Source: Bog-473 sp963783965
GTDB lineage: Bacteria > Actinomycetota > Acidimicrobiia > Acidimicrobiales > RAAP-2
DNA length: 64,000 nucleotides
Direction: 5' to 3'
NCBI GenBank assembly: GCA_963783965.1
Contig: CAWAPQ010000005.1
Location: forward strand, 124,001 to 188,000
The notes under the pieces are model-generated. The model did not search any database and was not told the DNA's origin. It worked only from the letters and a program-made list of their open reading frames with translations. Positions 16,065 to 24,410 of the stretch are shown piece by piece (the stretch's first letter is position 1; each line of letters starts with the position of its first letter). Position numbers and translations under genes: made by a program.

Positions 16065-17762
16065 GTGACTCTTCCTCCGGCCATCGAAATCGCACGCCGG
16101 GCCACATTGCGGCCGATGAGCGGGATCGCCGCACAGATGGGGATCGACCCCGCGCTCCTCGAGCCCTACGGCACCGAGGTGGCGAAGATCAGCCTCGATG
16201 CCATCGAAGCCCTGGCCGATCGGCCGCGGGCCCGCTACGTCGTCGTCACGGCCGTGACCCCCACGCCCCTCGGGGAGGGCAAGACGACCACGACGGTCGG
16301 CCTCGGTCAGGCTCTGGGGTGCATCGGGCGGCAGGCGACCATCGCCATCCGCCAACCCTCCATGGGACCGACCTTCGGCATCAAGGGCGGCGCCGCCGGC
16401 GGTGGCCACAGCCAGGTGGTCCCCTTCGAGAGCCTGAACCTGCACTTGACGGGGGACCTGCATGCGGTGACGGCGGCGAACAACCTCCTGGCCGCCATGG
16501 TGGACAACCACATCTACCACGGCAACACGCACGGGCTCGATCCGCACGACGTCACGTGGAAGCGCGTGCTCGACGTCAACGATCGCTCGCTCCGGCACAT
16601 CGTGAGCGGACTGGGGACCAAACAGGACGGCACGCCCCGGCAGACCGGGTTCGACATCACTCCGGCCTCCGAGGTGATGGCCGTGCTCGCGCTCTCCACG
16701 TCGCTGCGTGACATGCGCGAGCGCATGGGACGCATTGTGGTGGGATACACGTCGGCCGGTGCCCCGGTCACCGCGGAGCAGATCCGCGCCGCCGGCGCCA
16801 TGACCGTGATCATGCGCGACGCCATCAAGCCGAACCTGTTGCAGACCCTCGAGAACACCCCGGCGCTCGTCCATGCCGGTCCCTTCGGCAACATCGCCCA
16901 CGGGAACTCGTCGGTGGTGGCCGATCTGATCGGGATTCATGCCGGGGAGTTCCTGGTCACCGAGGCGGGGTTCGGGGCCGACATGGGCGCCGAGCGCTTC
17001 TTCAACATCAAGTGCCGCACGTCGGGTCTCACGCCCGATGCGGCCGTGGTGGTGACGACGGTCAGGGCGATGAAGCTGCATTCGGGCCGGCACCGGGTCG
17101 TGGCCGGGCGCCCGCTGCCGCCGGCCATGCTGGACGAGAATCCCGAGGAGGTCCAGCTCGGCGCGGCCAACCTGCTCGCCCACCTGGCCATCGTGCGACG
17201 TCATGGCGTTACCCCTGTCGTGGCGATCAACGCCATGGCCGGCGACTTCCCCTCCGAACATGCAGCCATTCGTGAGATCGCAGCGTCGGTGGGGGCCCGA
17301 GCGGCCGTCTGCACGCACTTCGAGAACGGCGGAAAGGGCGCGGTCGAACTCGCCGAGGCGGTGGTGGAGGCCGCCGACGAGCCCGGGGAATTCCGCATGC
17401 TCTACGACGACGGGGCGACGCTCCGGCAGAAGATCGAGACGGTTGCGACCGAAATCTACGGCGCCGAGGGGGTCGACTACCTTCCGAGGGCGAGCAGCCA
17501 GCTCGACATGTACGAGCGGGCGGGGTTCGGCTCGTTCCCGGTGTGCATCGCCAAGACGCACCTCTCCATCTCTTCGGACCCCACCCTCAGGGGCGCCCCC
17601 CGGGGATGGCGCCTCCCCGTGCGCGAGGCGAAAGCCAACGTCGGCGCCGGATTCGTCTACCTCATCAGCGGCGACATGCGCACCATGCCCGGGCTCTCGA
17701 GCAGTCCCGCGGCGGAGCGCATCGACATCGACGAGAACGGCAACGTGGTCGGCCTCTACTAG
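16065..17762 (+). CDS. fhs: Formate--tetrahydrofolate ligase
   Basis: A 565-residue enzyme that makes 10-formyl-THF from formate, THF and ATP. Highly conserved segments are present: TPLGEGKTTTTVGLGQAL (P-loop), FGIKGGAAGGGHSQVVP, HLTGDLHAVTAANNLLAA, and PFGNIAHGNSS. Length matches the family (about 555-560). The start is GTG at 16065, 145 bp from the divergent DUF1269 gene. The acyl-CoA dehydrogenase gene follows 20 bp after the stop. It feeds one-carbon units into purine, fMet and serine metabolism. Confidence 0.97.
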   Translation: MTLPPAIEIARRATLRPMSGIAAQMGIDPALLEPYGTEVAKISLDAIEALADRPRARYVVVTAVTPTPLGEGKTTTTVGLGQALGCIGRQATIAIRQPSMGPTFGIKGGAAGGGHSQVVPFESLNLHLTGDLHAVTAANNLLAAMVDNHIYHGNTHGLDPHDVTWKRVLDVNDRSLRHIVSGLGTKQDGTPRQTGFDITPASEVMAVLALSTSLRDMRERMGRIVVGYTSAGAPVTAEQIRAAGAMTVIMRDAIKPNLLQTLENTPALVHAGPFGNIAHGNSSVVADLIGIHAGEFLVTEAGFGADMGAERFFNIKCRTSGLTPDAAVVVTTVRAMKLHSGRHRVVAGRPLPPAMLDENPEEVQLGAANLLAHLAIVRRHGVTPVVAINAMAGDFPSEHAAIREIAASVGARAAVCTHFENGGKGAVELAEAVVEAADEPGEFRMLYDDGATLRQKIETVATEIYGAEGVDYLPRASSQLDMYERAGFGSFPVCIAKTHLSISSDPTLRGAPRGWRLPVREAKANVGAGFVYLISGDMRTMPGLSSSPAAERIDIDENGNVVGLY

Positions 17763-17781
17763 GCGACCGAGAAAGGCGGCC

Positions 17782-19017
17782 ATGGCCATCGATTTCACCC
17801 TTGCCCCCGAGCACGAAGAGATCCGCCTCCGGGTGCGCTCGTTCATTCAGGACACGGTGCAGCCGCGGATAAAGGGATTCGACGACGAGTCCACGGTCAC
17901 GTCGCGCCACGACTACCTCGTCACCATTCTGGAATTGCGCGAGGAGGCCAAGCGGGCCGGTTTGTGGTTGCCCCACATGCCCGTCGAGTGGGGAGGCATG
18001 GGGCTCGGCCATGTCGAGCTGGCCATGGTCCAGGCGGAGGCCGGCAAGACACGCCTGGGACCCTGGATCCTCAACTGCATGGCCCCCGACGAGGGCAACA
18101 TGCACACCCTTCTGCACTGGGGCACCGAGGCCCAGAAGGACAATTACCTCCGTCGTCTGTGCGAGGGCACGGCCATGTCCTGCTTCGCCATGACCGAGCC
18201 GGAGGTGGCCGGCTCCGACCCGACGCTGATCCAGACCCGGGCGGAGAAGGACGGCGACGAGTGGATCGTCAACGGCCACAAGTGGTTCATCTCGAACGCG
18301 CGGCGGGCCCAATTCGCCATCCTCGTGGCCCGGACCGAGCCCGACGTCCCGCCCGGATCGCGCGGCGCCAACACGGCGTTCCTGGTCGATCTCCCGGCCG
18401 AGGGGTGGAACGACGTCCGCGAAGTCGAGACCATGCACGGCTCCACCGGCCACTCAGAGATCGTCATAGAGGACCTCAGGGTCCACGACGCGCAGATCCT
18501 CGGCGGGCGGGGCAACGGCCACCGCCTCGGGCAGTACCGGCTGGGGCCGGCGCGCCTGGCCCACTGCATGCGCTGGATCGCCCAGGCCGAGACGGCCCTC
18601 GACATGATGGTCGACCGGTCGCTGCACCGCTACTCACACGGATCGCTGCTGGCGGAGAAGCAGGGCGTGCAGTGGCTCATCGCCGACTCGGCCATGGAGT
18701 TGTACCAGTGCAAGCTGATGGTGCTCCACGCGGCGTACAAGATCGACCGTGGCGACGACTTCCGCACCGAGGTCTCCATGGCCAAGCACTTCGTGGCCAA
18801 CAGCCTCAACCGCATCATCGACCGGTCCATGCAGGTGCACGGCGCGCTGGGGTACTCCACCGACACGCCGCTGGCCAACATGCTGCAGCACGCGCGGTGG
18901 GCCCGGTTCGCCGACGGTGCCGACGAGATCCACCAGATGCGCATCGCCGAACGCACCATTGCGGCCTACAAGGACACGGGGTCGACGAATGCGGCGACCG
19001 GCGGGCTACCCCTCTGA
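17782..19017 (+). CDS. Acyl-CoA dehydrogenase family protein
   Basis: A 411-residue flavoprotein of the ACAD superfamily. Motifs are CFAMTEPEVAGSDPTLIQTR (flavin-binding middle domain), EWIVNGHKWFISNA, and MQVHGALGYSTDTPLANMLQHARWARFADG in the C-terminal helical domain. This is the longer ACAD10/11-like or FadE style, in which the catalytic base sits in a different place from classical short-chain enzymes. It follows fhs by 20 bp and is followed 4 bp later by a small membrane protein. The acyl-CoA substrate is unknown. Confidence 0.9.
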   Translation: MAIDFTLAPEHEEIRLRVRSFIQDTVQPRIKGFDDESTVTSRHDYLVTILELREEAKRAGLWLPHMPVEWGGMGLGHVELAMVQAEAGKTRLGPWILNCMAPDEGNMHTLLHWGTEAQKDNYLRRLCEGTAMSCFAMTEPEVAGSDPTLIQTRAEKDGDEWIVNGHKWFISNARRAQFAILVARTEPDVPPGSRGANTAFLVDLPAEGWNDVREVETMHGSTGHSEIVIEDLRVHDAQILGGRGNGHRLGQYRLGPARLAHCMRWIAQAETALDMMVDRSLHRYSHGSLLAEKQGVQWLIADSAMELYQCKLMVLHAAYKIDRGDDFRTEVSMAKHFVANSLNRIIDRSMQVHGALGYSTDTPLANMLQHARWARFADGADEIHQMRIAERTIAAYKDTGSTNAATGGLPL

Positions 19018-19020
19018 GTC

Positions 19021-19311
19021 ATGGGCTGCCTCCTGGCGCTGGTGGCCGCGATCTCACCACGCTTCGTCATCTTCCTGCTCTGGATCTTCTCGGACCGCCT
19101 GACCATCGCCTTCCGGTCCGGCTGGGAGGGCATCATCGGGTTCCTCCTCCTGCCGTACACCACCCTCTTCTACGCGCTCGTCTATGCGCCGGGCAAAGGA
19201 GTGGACTCGTTCGGCTGGTTCATTGTGGCGTTGGGCGTGGTGCTCGATCTCTCCTCGCACCTGTTCGGCTCGCGGGCGCGCCGACGCCGGACGCGCCGGG
19301 CCTCGACCTAG
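19021..19311 (+). CDS. Small two- to three-helix membrane protein
   Basis: A 96-residue protein. It has hydrophobic segments near FVIFLLWIFS and IIGFLLLPYTTLFYALVY, and a third around FIVALGVVLDLSSHLFG, followed by an Arg-rich tail (RARRRRTRRAS). Small actinobacterial membrane proteins with this PYTTLFYALVY pattern are common, but their function is unknown. It follows the acyl-CoA dehydrogenase by 4 bp and overlaps the end of the convergent tsaD by 4 bp. Confidence 0.7.
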   Translation: MGCLLALVAAISPRFVIFLLWIFSDRLTIAFRSGWEGIIGFLLLPYTTLFYALVYAPGKGVDSFGWFIVALGVVLDLSSHLFGSRARRRRTRRAST

Positions 19312-20306
19312 CCGAAGCGGAGCCGCAGGTCGGGTTCGGGCCCGAAGGAGGCTGGGCTGGCGCCGGCAGCCATGAGCTTGTGCCAACCGGCCACGCCGAT
19401 CATTGCCGCGTTGTCGGTGGCCATCGCTTGCGGCGGGATGAGCAGCCTCGTGTCGAATTCGTCGGCGAGGACCTGGGCCCGCGCCCGTAAAATGGGGCTG
19501 GCCGCCACCCCGCCGACAATGGCGACCGCGGGGTCGCCGAACTCCTCGAGCGCACGGCGGAGCTTGGCGATCAGCACGTCCATGCAGGCGGCGACGAACG
19601 ACGCCGCCACCTCGGTCTCCGAAAAGGCAGGATCGGCGCGCACGTGGTTGACCACTGCGGTCTTGAGCCCGGAGAACGAGAAGGCGTAGCCCTCGGCGAG
19701 CATGGGCCGTGGGAAGGCCAGCACGTCCTCGCCGCTTGCGGCCAGCCGATCCAAGACCGGTCCACCCGGGTACCCCAGGCCGAGATAGCGCGCCACCTTG
19801 TCGTACGCCTCGCCGATGGAGTCGTCCACGGTCTCGCCGAGGAGCTCGTAGCGTCCCGGGCCGCTGCAGCGGGTGAGCATGCAGTGGCCCCCCGACACGA
19901 GGAGTGCGATCTGGGGGAACGGCACCTCGCGGTCGGCCAGGTACACGCTGGCCAGATGGCCCTCCAGGTGGTTGACGCCCACGACGGGGAGGCCCCAGCC
20001 CAGAGCCAGTGCCTTGGCCGTGGCGATGCCGACGAGCAGCGCGCCGACCAGGCCGGGACCGGCCGTGACGGCAATGGCGGTCAGGTCCCCCCCGGCGATG
20101 CCGGCCTCGCGCAGGGCCCGTTCGATGACGGGCGTCACGGTCTCGAGGTGGGCGCGGCTGGCCAGCTCCGGTACGACCCCGCCGAATTCGGCGTGCAGAT
20201 CGATCTGGCTGGCGACCACGGAAGACCGCACCGACAGGTCGTCGTCGACGACGGCCGCCGCCGTTTCGTCGCACGACGTCTCTATGGCCAGCAGGGTCGG
20301 GCTCAC
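19308..20306 (-). CDS. tsaD: tRNA N6-threonylcarbamoyladenosine transferase TsaD
   Basis: A 332-residue ASKHA-fold enzyme that transfers the threonylcarbamoyl group to A37 of ANN-decoding tRNAs. The N-terminus LLAIETSCDETAAAVV, the metal-binding NHLEGHL, LLVSGGHC, and IVGGVAASPILR are diagnostic. Length is normal. It overlaps the end of tsaC by 4 bp, so both t6A genes are translationally coupled. The partners tsaB and tsaE are not in the window. Confidence 0.97.
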   Translation of the reverse strand: MSPTLLAIETSCDETAAAVVDDDLSVRSSVVASQIDLHAEFGGVVPELASRAHLETVTPVIERALREAGIAGGDLTAIAVTAGPGLVGALLVGIATAKALALGWGLPVVGVNHLEGHLASVYLADREVPFPQIALLVSGGHCMLTRCSGPGRYELLGETVDDSIGEAYDKVARYLGLGYPGGPVLDRLAASGEDVLAFPRPMLAEGYAFSFSGLKTAVVNHVRADPAFSETEVAASFVAACMDVLIAKLRRALEEFGDPAVAIVGGVAASPILRARAQVLADEFDTRLLIPPQAMATDNAAMIGVAGWHKLMAAGASPASFGPEPDLRLRFG

Positions 20307-20935
20307 CGGGCCCCCCGCAGGACGTCCGTGATGGCCCGGCGCGGTATGGCGCCCTCGCGTTCCACGGACGGTTCAAGCTCGCGGACGTTCACCAACGTGG
20401 AGGGAGTGTCCTGCAGCTCCCCGCCGTCGACGATCAGGTCGACCGTGGAACCGAGCGCGAGCGCCACGTCCCGGGCGCGGCGCGGGGTGGGTGCGCCGTG
20501 CGGGTTGGCGCTGGTGACGACGAGGACGCCGGTCCGCTCGAGGAGCCCGCGCAAGAAGTCGTGGTCGGGGATGCGCACGGCCACTTCGGTGCGGTCGTCC
20601 AGCCATGACGGCCGCTCGAGACCGGGCTCGAAGCCGAAGGCCAGGGTCAGGGGCCCCGGCCACCAGTGTCTGGCCAGCGCCTCGGCCCCAGGGGTGAACG
20701 CCACGCCCAGCGCATGCACGTGCCCCTCCGAAGCGGCCAGGACGGGGAGGTGCATGCCCTCGGGCCGCCCCTTCATGCGGTAGATGGCACGTACCGCCTC
20801 GGCCTCGACCGGGCGGGCGGCCAATCCGTAGACGGTGTCCGTCGGCACCACGGCGACGCCGCCCTGACCCAGGCATTGCGCGGCGACACGTTGGCCCGCA
20901 CGGTCGGCGCGCACGATGCGCGGCGCGTCCGTCAT
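20303..20935 (-). CDS. tsaC: L-threonylcarbamoyladenylate synthase (Sua5/YrdC/TsaC)
   Basis: About 210 residues of the YrdC fold, which makes threonylcarbamoyl-AMP for tRNA t6A modification. Motifs: GGVAVVPTDTVYGLAARP, IYRMKGRPEGMHLPVL (KxR...substrate loop), and VLVVTSANPHGAPTP. There is no C-terminal Sua5 domain, so it is the short TsaC type. The ATG at 20935 is used; the longer frame upstream is low-complexity and overlaps the VOC gene. The stop overlaps the tsaD start (ATGA). Confidence 0.95.
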   Translation of the reverse strand: MTDAPRIVRADRAGQRVAAQCLGQGGVAVVPTDTVYGLAARPVEAEAVRAIYRMKGRPEGMHLPVLAASEGHVHALGVAFTPGAEALARHWWPGPLTLAFGFEPGLERPSWLDDRTEVAVRIPDHDFLRGLLERTGVLVVTSANPHGAPTPRRARDVALALGSTVDLIVDGGELQDTPSTLVNVRELEPSVEREGAIPRRAITDVLRGAR

Positions 20936-20966
20936 CGTCGTGCGCGAACGGGACCGGCCGGACCGG

Positions 20967-21425
20967 TCAGAGCCGGAGAGGGCGGACGGCGGCGCCGACG
21001 AGAGTCGGATTCGACTGCCAGTCCACACCGGGTACGTCGACGTAGAGCTCGATCTCGTTCCCGTCGGGGTCGAGGATGTAGACACTGTGGGTCACGGTGT
21101 GATCTGCGGAGCCGACCACTGTGGCGCCGGCGGCCTGGACGGCGGCCAGCGTGGCGCGCAGGTCGTCATCGGTCTCCCCGACATTGAGCCCGAAGTGGTA
21201 CATCCCGACGCGGCGTCCCGGCGGGATCGGCGTGGCATCGGGGCCGACCTCAATGAGCAAAAGCTCGTGATGCGTGCGGCCCGACGAGAACCCGGCGGCA
21301 CCGACGGGCGCTTCCCCGGGTGCCGGAAGGACCTGTCGCCAGCCCAGCACGTCCCGGTAGAAGTCCACCGAGCGTCCCAGGTCTCGTACGTACAGCACCA
21401 GGTGGCCCAGCTCCCGAACGGTCAT
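20967..21425 (-). CDS. VOC family protein (extradiol dioxygenase-like)
   Basis: A 152-residue VOC protein. GHLVLYVRDLGRSVDFYRDV, RVGMYHFGLNV and DPDGNEIELYVDVP give the His, His and Glu positions of the metal site in type I extradiol dioxygenases and glyoxalases, so metal binding looks intact. A catechol-type ring-cleaving activity is possible but not shown. Its start overlaps the stop of the WS/DGAT gene by 4 bp, and tsaC begins 31 bp downstream, so all four genes probably share a transcript. Confidence 0.85.
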   Translation of the reverse strand: MTVRELGHLVLYVRDLGRSVDFYRDVLGWRQVLPAPGEAPVGAAGFSSGRTHHELLLIEVGPDATPIPPGRRVGMYHFGLNVGETDDDLRATLAAVQAAGATVVGSADHTVTHSVYILDPDGNEIELYVDVPGVDWQSNPTLVGAAVRPLRL

Positions 21426-22939
21426 GCACCCACGCTACCGGTCGTCTCGGTCTCGACCGGCGCCGCGGTACGGATCCAGTTGGCCGTCGGGGGCATGCCC
21501 GGGCCCAGGTGGATCGGGACGTCGAACGGCTCGGACCGCAGGCCGGCCGCCTCCATCAACTCGGTGAGGGCATCCGGAATGGCGGCGGCGACGTCCCACA
21601 GGCGCGGAACGGCGCGAGCATCGGACGCCAGGCCCCAGTACAGGACGCCCATGTTGCTCATGATGGTGATGTTCAGACCCATACCGTCCATGACCGGGCC
21701 CAGGGGGAACATCCCGAGCATCCGGCTCCCGCCCAGGTAGAGCGGGAAGTCCGGGCCGGGCACGTTGGAGATCACCAGGTTGGCGACGGGCCGGTGCCGG
21801 TCGGCCAGCTTCATCCCGGTGTAGAGCCGCGCCGCCGCGGCGAACACATTCGGTGTGGCGTGCTCGGCCCAGTCCTGCAGCGTCGTCGCCCCGAGCGCCT
21901 GGTGTTCCTCCTTGGCCCCCTTGGTGCCTTCGTGGATGAAACGCAGGCGTTCCAGCGGGTCCTCTATGTGGCAGGGCAGCTGCACGAACATGGCCGATAT
22001 CTTGTTGGAGCCCTTCAGCTCGGCCACGTCGGGTGTGACCGAGACCGGCACGACCGACACCAGGGGGATGTCGGGAAGCTCGTCGCCGGCCAACAGATAC
22101 GTGCGCAGCGCGCCGGCACACATGGCCAGCACGACGTCGTTGACCGTGGTGTCCATTTTGTTCTTCAACGCCTTGGCGTCGGCCAGGCTGGCCGCGGCGA
22201 AGGCGACGCGTCGCCGGGCGTGCACCGCGACGTTGATGGAGGTGCGGGGCGCTGTCAGGGGCAGCGCGGCCTTGCCTGTGAGCCCCTGGCGGATCCGCCG
22301 CACGTCGAAGATGTTCCGGGTTGTCCGCAGCACCGTGCAACCGAGATCGATCGGCGCCACGAGACCGGCCATCATCGCCTGTGAGACCAATTCGAGGCCG
22401 GAGGGGATGCGAGAGTCGAGAGGGCGTGCGGTCTGCGGGCGTGTCTCGGGGGGATTGGGCTCCAGGTCGAAGAGGACCCCGAGCAGCTCGGCGCCCGAAA
22501 CGCCGTCGATCGTGCTGTGGTGCATCTTGATCACCAGCGCGATCTTCCCGTCCTCCAGTCCCTCCACGATCCACATCTCCCAGAGCGGGCGGTCACGGTG
22601 CAGCTGGCGACTGATCACGTCCGCCGCGAAGTCGCCCAACTCGCGCATGCCGCCGGGCGAGGGCAGCGCGGCGCGGCGCAGGTGGTTGTCGATGTCGAAG
22701 TCGGGATCGTCGACCCAGACCGGGTGGCCGAGCCGCATCGGCACCTCCACCAGGCGGCGCTGGAAGACGGGCGCCAGCGGAATGCGGTCGTTGATGAGCT
22801 GGCGGATCCGGCGGAACGAATATCCGCCCGGCACGGTCGAGGGGTCGAAGACTGCGGTCATGGCCACATGCATGTGGAGGGTGGGGGTCTCCATGTAGAG
22901 GAAACTCGCGTCGAGGCCGGTCAGCCGTTCGGGGGTCAT
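21422..22939 (-). CDS. Wax ester synthase/diacylglycerol acyltransferase (WS/DGAT)
   Basis: A 505-residue member of the bacterial WS/DGAT (Tgs) family, which esterifies acyl-CoA with fatty alcohols or diacylglycerol to form storage lipid. The catalytic HHxxxDG motif is HHSTIDG at residues 140-146. The N-terminal LTGLDASFLYMETP and the C-terminal NLVISNVPGPDFPLYLGG and GLNITIMSNMG are family hallmarks. The ATG at 22939 is preceded by AAGGAGAG. It diverges from a LipC-like esterase, a pairing that recalls mycobacterial lipC (Rv0220) and Rv0221. It probably acts at the inner membrane or on lipid droplets. Confidence 0.92.
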   Translation of the reverse strand: MTPERLTGLDASFLYMETPTLHMHVAMTAVFDPSTVPGGYSFRRIRQLINDRIPLAPVFQRRLVEVPMRLGHPVWVDDPDFDIDNHLRRAALPSPGGMRELGDFAADVISRQLHRDRPLWEMWIVEGLEDGKIALVIKMHHSTIDGVSGAELLGVLFDLEPNPPETRPQTARPLDSRIPSGLELVSQAMMAGLVAPIDLGCTVLRTTRNIFDVRRIRQGLTGKAALPLTAPRTSINVAVHARRRVAFAAASLADAKALKNKMDTTVNDVVLAMCAGALRTYLLAGDELPDIPLVSVVPVSVTPDVAELKGSNKISAMFVQLPCHIEDPLERLRFIHEGTKGAKEEHQALGATTLQDWAEHATPNVFAAAARLYTGMKLADRHRPVANLVISNVPGPDFPLYLGGSRMLGMFPLGPVMDGMGLNITIMSNMGVLYWGLASDARAVPRLWDVAAAIPDALTELMEAAGLRSEPFDVPIHLGPGMPPTANWIRTAAPVETETTGSVGA

Positions 22940-23060
22940 CGACTCTCCTTGGTCATTTTGCATAACCTCGCGCCTCCATTAGGCCAGGGCAAACGGGCAA
23001 GGGACACCTCCGACCTGCGTGGACCTGCGGAGAACGCCTGGCACGGGCGAAGATGGTGGG

Positions 23061-24356
23061 GTGCCGTACGCCTTTTTGATCGTGACCCTCATCGGCGCCG
23101 TGGCCGTGGCGCTCGCGTACCGCCCCATCCGGCGGGAGCCCTTCACTCTCGTCAGCTTCATCTGCGGCTGGATCGCCGGCGAGTTGGCCTTCCAGAACAT
23201 GGTCTGGCAGGCGGTGGCCACCGCCCTCTTCATCTGGGGCGGGGCGCTCTCGAACTGGGGCGGTTGGCTCGGCCTGGCCGTTGCGGTCGCGGATTGGGTG
23301 GGGCTCATCGGGCTCGGCGTCGCCGGTCGTCGGGCCGCAGGGGTCACCGCGGCGGCCCTGGCGGAGGTGCGGTCGGACGCGTTCCCGGTCCCCGCGGAGC
23401 CCACCGCGCCCAGTTGGGGCCGCTGGTGGCGGGTGACCCGTGCCATCCCGTTCCCGTCGCGGGCGGTGCGCGTCACGAGCAACATCGACTATTGGGGCGA
23501 CGGCATAAAGCGCCACCGCCTGGACGTCTACCAGTCCCGTCTGGCCCCGCCCGGGAAGGCACCGGTCATGGTGTACATCCACGGCGGCGCCTGGATGATC
23601 GGCGAGAAGCGCGAGCAGGGCAAGCCGATGATGTACGAACTGGTGGCCCGGGGCTGGGTCTGTGTCGCCATCAACTACCGGCTCAGCCCGAAGGCCACCT
23701 GGCCGGACCACATCATCGACGCCAAGAAGGCCGTGGCCTGGGTCAAGGAGCACATCGAGGATTACGGGGGCGACCCCGCTTTCGTCGCAGTCAGCGGCGG
23801 CTCGGCCGGCGGGCACCTGTGCGCACTCCTTGCGCTGAGCCCAGGTGACCCCACCTTCCAGCCGGGGTTCGAGGACGCCGACACGACCGTCCAGGCGGCG
23901 GTGCCCTTCTACGGCGTCATGGACCTGACCAGCTCGCCCGACGGCTCGGCCATCTTCGGGCCCGGCCTGGTCACCATGCTCGAGAAGCGGGTGATGAAGA
24001 CGAAGGAATCGGAACACCCCGAGCTCTTCCGGGATGCCTCGCCGACCTACCGGGTCCGGTCCGACGCACCTCCGTTCTTCGTGCTGCAGGGCGTCAATGA
24101 CACGCTGGTGCCGGTCGAGTCGGCGCGGCTGTTCGTCGAGCGCCTGCGGACGGTGTCCCGCGCCCCTGTCGCCTATGCAGAGTTGCCCCTGGCGCAACAT
24201 GCCTTCGACGTCCTGGCCTCCTTGCGTTGCCAGGCCACCACCTCGGCCGTCGGCGACTTCCTGGAGGCCGCTCGCGCCGCCACCGGGCCGGTCGAGGGCC
24301 TCGGCGCCGCTCCCGCGAGAATTGTCGCGGACGGGGAGTCAACTCCCGATTTGTGA
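23061..24356 (+). CDS. Membrane-anchored alpha/beta hydrolase (LipC-like esterase)
   Basis: About 431 residues. The first 110 contain several hydrophobic segments (VPYAFLIVTLIGAVAVALAY, then FLIWGGALSNWGGWLGLAVA-type helices). The rest is an alpha/beta hydrolase: oxyanion motif YIHGGAWMIG, nucleophile elbow VSGGSAGGH, then LQGVNDTLVPVESA (Asp) and LAQHAFDV (His). This matches the hormone-sensitive-lipase/BD-FAE type and mycobacterial LipC. The GTG at 23061 is used; a GTG at 23019 is in frame. It diverges from the WS/DGAT gene 121 bp away, so lipid turnover is a sensible shared theme. Confidence 0.85.
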   Translation: MPYAFLIVTLIGAVAVALAYRPIRREPFTLVSFICGWIAGELAFQNMVWQAVATALFIWGGALSNWGGWLGLAVAVADWVGLIGLGVAGRRAAGVTAAALAEVRSDAFPVPAEPTAPSWGRWWRVTRAIPFPSRAVRVTSNIDYWGDGIKRHRLDVYQSRLAPPGKAPVMVYIHGGAWMIGEKREQGKPMMYELVARGWVCVAINYRLSPKATWPDHIIDAKKAVAWVKEHIEDYGGDPAFVAVSGGSAGGHLCALLALSPGDPTFQPGFEDADTTVQAAVPFYGVMDLTSSPDGSAIFGPGLVTMLEKRVMKTKESEHPELFRDASPTYRVRSDAPPFFVLQGVNDTLVPVESARLFVERLRTVSRAPVAYAELPLAQHAFDVLASLRCQATTSAVGDFLEAARAATGPVEGLGAAPARIVADGESTPDL

Positions 24357-24410
24357 CAGCCACCCCGAGGTGGAGGAGCGCTCCCGTCCGCCCGACCCCG
24401 GCCCTTTGAG

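Noticed and set aside
15525..17846. Long minus-strand open frame antisense to fhs
   Set aside because: It is rich in His, Arg and Gly with no motif, while the plus strand encodes a textbook formate-THF ligase.
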